From Sharpea porci (GTDB lineage Bacteria > Bacillota_I > Bacilli_A > Erysipelotrichales > Coprobacillaceae), in the NCBI RefSeq assembly GCF_009695655.1, contig NZ_VUNM01000013.1:1-55401 (forward strand): DNA of 55,401 nt, in the 5' to 3' direction. Below the pieces are notes generated by a model. It had not been told where the DNA came from and made no database searches. It saw nothing but the letters and a program-made list of their open reading frames with translations. Shown here piece by piece: positions 51,102 to 55,401 of this stretch. How positions within the stretch are numbered: the stretch's first letter is position 1; every line of letters begins with the position of its first letter. A program made the position numbers and the translations under genes.

Positions 51102-52907
51102 ATGAAAAAACAGTTTGAAAATAATCGTCAATTAATTTTCTATTTTCTAAAAGGCTCTAAAGCCTATTTTATTCTTGCTATTCTCTTTGCTGCTGCAGCT
51201 TCCCTTTTTGATCTTATCAATCCCCGTATCATAAGCTTTACGGTTGATAGTATTATTGGTTCTAAAGAAGCAGGTTTGCCAGCTTTCTTTAAGGGCTTTA
51301 TCCAGGGAATCGGCGGTATCGCATATCTCAAAAGTCATATCTATTTTGTTGGGGTGTTTGTTGTTATTGTTGCATTGATAGGAGCATTGTTTCGCTATCT
51401 CTTCAGGCTTTTCAACAGCAAGGGGGCTGAGAAATTTGTCAAGGTGATGCGTGATGGCCTTTTTGAACATATTGTCCATTTGCCCTTTGCCTGGTTTACC
51501 CACAATCCAACAGGTGATATTATTCAGCGCTGTACAAGTGACGTGGAAACAATCAAGCGTTTCCTGTCTGAGCAGCTGACTCAGATGCTGCGTATTGTCA
51601 TCATGATTGCTCTTTCCCTTTATTTTATGAGTACAATTTCTACAAAGATGATGCTCGCTGCAGCCATCTTCATTCCTATCATTGTGACCTATTCACTTTT
51701 CTTCCATAAGCGTATTGGGGAGACTTTTGAAAAAGCTGATGAAGAAGAAGGAATCCTTTCCTCGATTGCCCAGGAGAACTTAACGGGTGTCAGAGTCGTT
51801 AGAGCATTTGGCAGAGAACGCTATGAACGTCAGCGTTTTGAAAGCCAGAATACAATCTATACTAAAGCCTTTATGAAGCTTGATATCTTGATTACCTGGT
51901 TCTGGTCCATTGGTGATGGTATTTCTGGATTGCAGCTCTTAACAATTGCTGGATTAGGAGCTTATTTTGCTGTCAAGAAAGAAATCACAGCTGGTGATTA
52001 TATTGCTTTTGTGTCCTATAATACCATGCTTGTCTGGCCGATCCGTTCTCTTGGCCGTGTTATTTCTGATATGAGCCGTGCTAATGTTTCTATTGATCGT
52101 ATTCGTTATATTATGAATAGCGAAGAAGAAGTTGATGACAAGGATGCTATTGAGGTTGATATGCATGGTGATATTGTCTTTGATCATGTTTCTTTTCGCT
52201 ATAATGAAGATAGTCCACTTGTCTTAGATGATGTTTCCTTTATCATTAAGAAGGGCACAACGCTTGGTATACTGGGTGGGACGGGCTCTGGTAAATCAAC
52301 GCTCATGTATTTATTAGATCATCTCTATGATGTTTCAAGTGGTCATATCTCGATTAATGGTGTTGATATTCAACATATTAATCGTGATTATTTAAGAAAG
52401 AATATAGGCCTTGTTTTACAGGAACCTTATCTCTTTTCTAAAAGCATTGAAGAGAATATTGCCATTGGTATCCCAACGGCTACAAGGGATGATGTCGAAG
52501 AAGCCAGCAAGATTGCGAGTCTTAATGAAGCCATCAACCATTTCAAGAATGGCTATAAGACATCCGTTGGTGAACGAGGGGTCACACTTTCTGGTGGACA
52601 AAAACAGCGTACAGCTATTGCACAAATGGTCATTAGAAAGACACCAATCATGATTTTTGATGACTCTTTAAGTGCTGTCGATAGTGAAACGGATGCAAAA
52701 ATTCGCAAAGCACTCGATGAAAATATCCATGATGCCACAGTGATCTTGATCAGTCATCGCATAACAACTTTGATGCAGGCTGATCAAATTATTGTCTTAA
52801 ATAAAGGCAAAGTTGCTCAGGTTGGCAACCACCAGCAATTAAGAAGCCAGGAAGGCATTTATCGCAAAATCTGCGACATTCAGAATATTGGGGAGGACAT
52901 TTCATGA
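51102..52907 (+). CDS. ABC exporter half-transporter A (degenerate catalytic site)
   Basis: A 601-aa half-transporter with six membrane helices (about 15-320) and a C-terminal ATPase. Walker A is GGTGSGKST and the signature is LSGGQ (496-500). Walker B is IMIFDDSLSAVD: the catalytic Glu is D521. This is the classical degenerate half of heterodimeric type IV exporters such as BmrCD and TM287/288. It overlaps the partner gene by four bases. Substrate probably lipid, peptide or drug. Confidence 0.94.
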   Translation: MKKQFENNRQLIFYFLKGSKAYFILAILFAAAASLFDLINPRIISFTVDSIIGSKEAGLPAFFKGFIQGIGGIAYLKSHIYFVGVFVVIVALIGALFRYLFRLFNSKGAEKFVKVMRDGLFEHIVHLPFAWFTHNPTGDIIQRCTSDVETIKRFLSEQLTQMLRIVIMIALSLYFMSTISTKMMLAAAIFIPIIVTYSLFFHKRIGETFEKADEEEGILSSIAQENLTGVRVVRAFGRERYERQRFESQNTIYTKAFMKLDILITWFWSIGDGISGLQLLTIAGLGAYFAVKKEITAGDYIAFVSYNTMLVWPIRSLGRVISDMSRANVSIDRIRYIMNSEEEVDDKDAIEVDMHGDIVFDHVSFRYNEDSPLVLDDVSFIIKKGTTLGILGGTGSGKSTLMYLLDHLYDVSSGHISINGVDIQHINRDYLRKNIGLVLQEPYLFSKSIEENIAIGIPTATRDDVEEASKIASLNEAINHFKNGYKTSVGERGVTLSGGQKQRTAIAQMVIRKTPIMIFDDSLSAVDSETDAKIRKALDENIHDATVILISHRITTLMQADQIIVLNKGKVAQVGNHQQLRSQEGIYRKICDIQNIGEDIS

Positions 52908-54700
52908 GAAAATATCAATTCTTTGGCTTAGGAAAGATTATCCCTTATATTAAGCCGTATCGTAAAGAAATGGTGATCATGGTTGTTTTAGGGGTGGTTT
53001 CAAGTTTGTTTGATAGTATCTATCCTCTCTTTAATCGCTATGTGTTGAATCACTATATTGCCTTAAAGACACTTGATACAATTGTCTATTTTATTGCTTT
53101 ATATATTTTTGTTTTAGTTTTGCAGGTTATTGCGAATTTTATCTCAAGTTATATGATTTCCAAAGTCGAACTCTATGTCGGCCGGGACTTGAAAAATGCC
53201 AGTTTCAATCATCTCCAGACCCTATCCTTCTCCTATTTCAATACCAACAATGTTGGCTATATCCATGCGAGAGTGATGAGCGATACGGATCGTATTGGGA
53301 CGTTAGTGAGCTGGCGTTTAATGGATCTTGTCTGGAACTTATCCTACCTGGTCATTGTTTTTGTTATTATGGCAAGTATTCATTTGAAGCTGACATTGAT
53401 CTTGATGGTGCTTATTCCTATTGCCGTAGTACTGATTATGTATTTCCAGAAACATTTAGTTGTCTTGAATCGTAAAATCAGAGAAATCAATTCACTTATT
53501 ACCGCCAACTTCAATGAAGGAATAAGTGGTGCTAAAAGCATCAAGACATTAGTTGTTGAAGATACTGTTCAGCATGACTTTGAAGAAGATTCAAATGAAA
53601 TGCAGAAAGTCAGCATTCATGCGACACACTATTCCGCACTTTTTGTAGCGACAATCTCTATTATGAGTTCTTTAGCTTTAGCTGTTGTTTTATCGGCAGG
53701 TGGGCGATTAAGTCAGGATCATCTGATGGCTATTGGCACACTTTCTGTCTTTATGAGTTATGCGATTGGGATGATTGATCCTATTCAGTCTATTGTTGAA
53801 GTTTTTTCAGCGATGATTCAAGCTCAGGCAAATATTGAACGCTTTAGTACTTTAATGGAAACACAAAGTGATGTCGCAGACCGCCAAGATGTCATTGAGC
53901 GCTATGGCGATACGTTCCATCCTAAGAAAGAAAACTGGGAAGAACTTTATGGTGATATTGAATTTAGAGATGTTTCCTTCCATTATCCAGATGGTGAAGA
54001 GATGGTCTTAGAACATTTCAACCTCAAAGTCCCACAAGGACAAAATGTTGCCATTGTTGGTGAAACAGGGGCAGGCAAAAGTACACTTGTCAATCTTGTT
54101 TGTCGTTTCTTTGAACCAACAAGTGGCCAAGTACTTATAGATGGAAGGGATGCTAGAGACCGTTCAACATTGTGGCTCCATTCCCATATTGGCTATGTTT
54201 TACAGACACCACATCTTTTTAGTGGCAGTGTCCGCGATAATATGCGTTATGGTGCTCCAGAAGCAACTGATGAAGATATATGGCAGGCTCTCGAGCTCGT
54301 TAAAGCAAGTGATATTGTCAAGAAGATGGGAAATGGCTTAAATTCTGATGTTGGAGAAGGAGGCGACCTGCTTTCAACAGGCGAGAAACAGCTCTTATCC
54401 TTTGCCCGTGCCATTCTCGCAAATCCCGCTATCCTCGTTCTTGATGAAGCCACATCATCAATTGATACAATGACGGAAAAAGCTATCCAAGATGCCATTC
54501 AGACAGTCATTAAGGGGAGAACATCCTTTATGATTGCCCATCGTCTTTCAACTGTTGTGGATGCAGATGTTATTCTTGTCGTGCGTGATGGGAAAATTGT
54601 TGAATCAGGTAAACATGCTGAACTGATGGAACAACATGGCTATTATTATGAACTTTACAGCCGTCAGTTTGAGGAAATACAGACAGAAAAGGCTCTCTAG
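52904..54700 (+). CDS. ABC exporter half-transporter B (catalytically canonical)
   Basis: A 598-aa partner of the preceding protein, with six membrane helices and an ATPase with Walker A GETGAGKST and Walker B ILVLDEATSSID, where E515 is the catalytic Glu. Its signature is LSTGEKQ (490-496) rather than LSGGQ. So its Walker sites pair with the intact signature of partner A (active site), while its own altered signature faces the D521 site (degenerate). The two genes together make one asymmetric exporter. Confidence 0.94.
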   Translation: MRKYQFFGLGKIIPYIKPYRKEMVIMVVLGVVSSLFDSIYPLFNRYVLNHYIALKTLDTIVYFIALYIFVLVLQVIANFISSYMISKVELYVGRDLKNASFNHLQTLSFSYFNTNNVGYIHARVMSDTDRIGTLVSWRLMDLVWNLSYLVIVFVIMASIHLKLTLILMVLIPIAVVLIMYFQKHLVVLNRKIREINSLITANFNEGISGAKSIKTLVVEDTVQHDFEEDSNEMQKVSIHATHYSALFVATISIMSSLALAVVLSAGGRLSQDHLMAIGTLSVFMSYAIGMIDPIQSIVEVFSAMIQAQANIERFSTLMETQSDVADRQDVIERYGDTFHPKKENWEELYGDIEFRDVSFHYPDGEEMVLEHFNLKVPQGQNVAIVGETGAGKSTLVNLVCRFFEPTSGQVLIDGRDARDRSTLWLHSHIGYVLQTPHLFSGSVRDNMRYGAPEATDEDIWQALELVKASDIVKKMGNGLNSDVGEGGDLLSTGEKQLLSFARAILANPAILVLDEATSSIDTMTEKAIQDAIQTVIKGRTSFMIAHRLSTVVDADVILVVRDGKIVESGKHAELMEQHGYYYELYSRQFEEIQTEKAL

Positions 54701-54792
54701 TGTTCTTGAATTTTACAAAAAGATTTCTTTATAAGAAGAAAAATTGTAAAAGTTTTTTAATTGTTTATGCCAGGTATTGCAGTTTGTAATAA

Positions 54793-54805
54793 AATGATTA
54801 TCATT
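54793..54805. promoter_or_regulatory. Fur-like inverted repeat upstream of the 112-aa gene
   Basis: AATGAT-T-ATCATT is a perfect 6-1-6 inverted repeat, made of GATAAT-like units found in Fur-family boxes, 28 bases before the ATG. A possible promoter, TTGTTT (54761) and TGTAAT (54785), places it at the transcription start. It may be a metal- or peroxide-responsive site. The gap 54701-54833 otherwise shows nothing. Confidence 0.45.
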
Positions 54806-54833
54806 AAAGTTGTAAAGAAAGAAGGTATGAAGT

Positions 54834-55172
54834 ATGGATTACAAACAGATTGTTGAAAAGGCCAAAGAAAGTTATGCAAGATATTTTAAGAATGTTGAAC
54901 CTCTAACTGAAAAGAAGACAAATGATGTTATTGTTGATCGTCAAAAAGTAGAAGAAGTCATTGCTCAGGGTGAAGCCCACATGGCTGCTATCAATAAGAT
55001 TAAGGAAGAAATGAAAGAAGAAGCAACACAGAAAGCTATTGAAAGCGAAGAAAAAATCTTTGGTGTTCCAGAAGCTACAGATTCTCTAGATCATATGACG
55101 AATGACTATGTTGTTTATCAGGAAAAACTTAAAGACCTGAAAGCAAAGCTTGAAGCTTTGAAAGAAAAATAA
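54834..55172 (+). CDS. Small charged helical protein, unknown
   Basis: A 112-aa protein of no known family, MDYKQIVEKAKESYARYF at the start and YQEKLKDLKAKLEALKEK at the end. It has about 35% charged residues, with coiled-coil potential at about 52-75 and 92-112 and no cysteines. AAGAAGG is the ribosome site. It is monocistronic under a Fur-like box and ends in a strong terminator, so it is probably well expressed. Confidence 0.68.
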   Translation: MDYKQIVEKAKESYARYFKNVEPLTEKKTNDVIVDRQKVEEVIAQGEAHMAAINKIKEEMKEEATQKAIESEEKIFGVPEATDSLDHMTNDYVVYQEKLKDLKAKLEALKEK

Positions 55173-55203
55173 AGAAATAAGAAGGATATCTTCATGATAG
55201 AAT

Positions 55204-55262
55204 ACCCTAAAGGTAGATAGTACAGATACACAAAATGTACTACCCTGCTCTTAGGGTTTTTA
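55204..55262 (+). terminator. Two-tier intrinsic terminator
   Basis: ACCCTAA (55204-55210) pairs with TTAGGGT (55251-55257), then TTTTT. Inside, AGTACA pairs with TGTACT and GGTAG with CTACC. Confidence 0.82.
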
Positions 55263-55284
55263 TTATAAAAATAAAAATCCCCAT

Positions 55285-55401
55285 TTGCACAGTGGACCTA
55301 TATGATATAGAATAATTATGCATGTAATGCAATTATGCTTTGGCGGGTGACTGTGCAATTGTGATTTTGGCGATCCTCTGTACGGTCATCCACCAAAGCA
55401 G
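55285..55401 (+). ncRNA. Possible structured RNA with its own promoter, cut by the window edge
   Basis: TTGCAC (55285-55290), 17 bases, TAGAAT (55308-55313) would start a transcript near 55320. GCTTTGG (55337-55343) plus GGGTGAC (55345-55351) pair with GTCATCC (55385-55391) and CCAAAGC (55393-55399), a 14-bp stem with one mismatch and one wobble. Inside, GTGC can pair with GTAC. There is no ORF. I could not match it to 6S, SRP, tmRNA, RNase P or a riboswitch I remember. The 3' end lies beyond the window. Confidence 0.4.

Overview
The window looks like a piece of chromosome from a low-G+C Bacillota. The Cas9 resembles, from memory, those of Kandleria and Catenibacterium, and the set of urease, mannose PTS, Hcp and M18 peptidase genes points to a gut or rumen lineage such as Sharpea or Kandleria (Erysipelotrichia). 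This placement is inference. No rRNA or tRNA genes were seen.

Left third, immunity and accessory genes (1-12.9 kb). A complete type II-A CRISPR-Cas operon (cas9-cas1-cas2-csn2, every junction overlapping) runs into a 67-bp leader and a very regular array of 55 repeats and 54 spacers (6063-9661). The array decays only in its last two repeats. No tracrRNA anti-repeat was found, and the 131 bases before cas9 look like the tail of a transposase. After the array come a class III Fic adenylyltransferase with an altered C-terminal inhibitory motif, and an overlapping pair: a MazG-like pyrophosphohydrolase and a PD-(D/E)XK nuclease fused to a P-loop helicase-like domain. This pair is the best candidate for an undescribed defence module.

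Middle (13-34 kb). A zinc-ribbon protein; hcp with a perfect palindromic operator; an alpha/beta hydrolase; and a ten-gene urease operon (two small membrane proteins, ureI, ureABCEFGD) behind a strong sigma-A promoter. These are followed by a secreted SGNH esterase, a frameshifted membrane-protein remnant, a mannose-family PTS operon with DUF956 and a cre box, a uracil-DNA glycosylase-like gene, gene debris, a nitroreductase, a DUF2971 protein, Nudix proteins, a lone PTS IIB, a Sel1 protein and a serine acetyltransferase.

Right part (34-55 kb). Mostly housekeeping and transport: a C_GCAxxG protein, an AraC regulator, a PARG-like protein followed by an NADH-pyrophosphatase-like Nudix enzyme, an M18 aminopeptidase, a GH2 glycosidase with an AEC transporter, a C26 peptidase, an ECF S component, a deoxynucleoside kinase with an HD protein, MATE and YitT membrane proteins, an rRNA methyltransferase with a MerR-like protein, a polar amino acid ABC transporter, and a heterodimeric ABC exporter with one degenerate ATP site. 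A small orphan protein and an unidentified structured RNA-like element with its own promoter lie at the right edge.

Gene packing is tight. Many intrinsic terminators include the stop codon of the preceding gene in their stem or loop, and several promoters sit directly after a terminator with 10-30 nt to the start codon.
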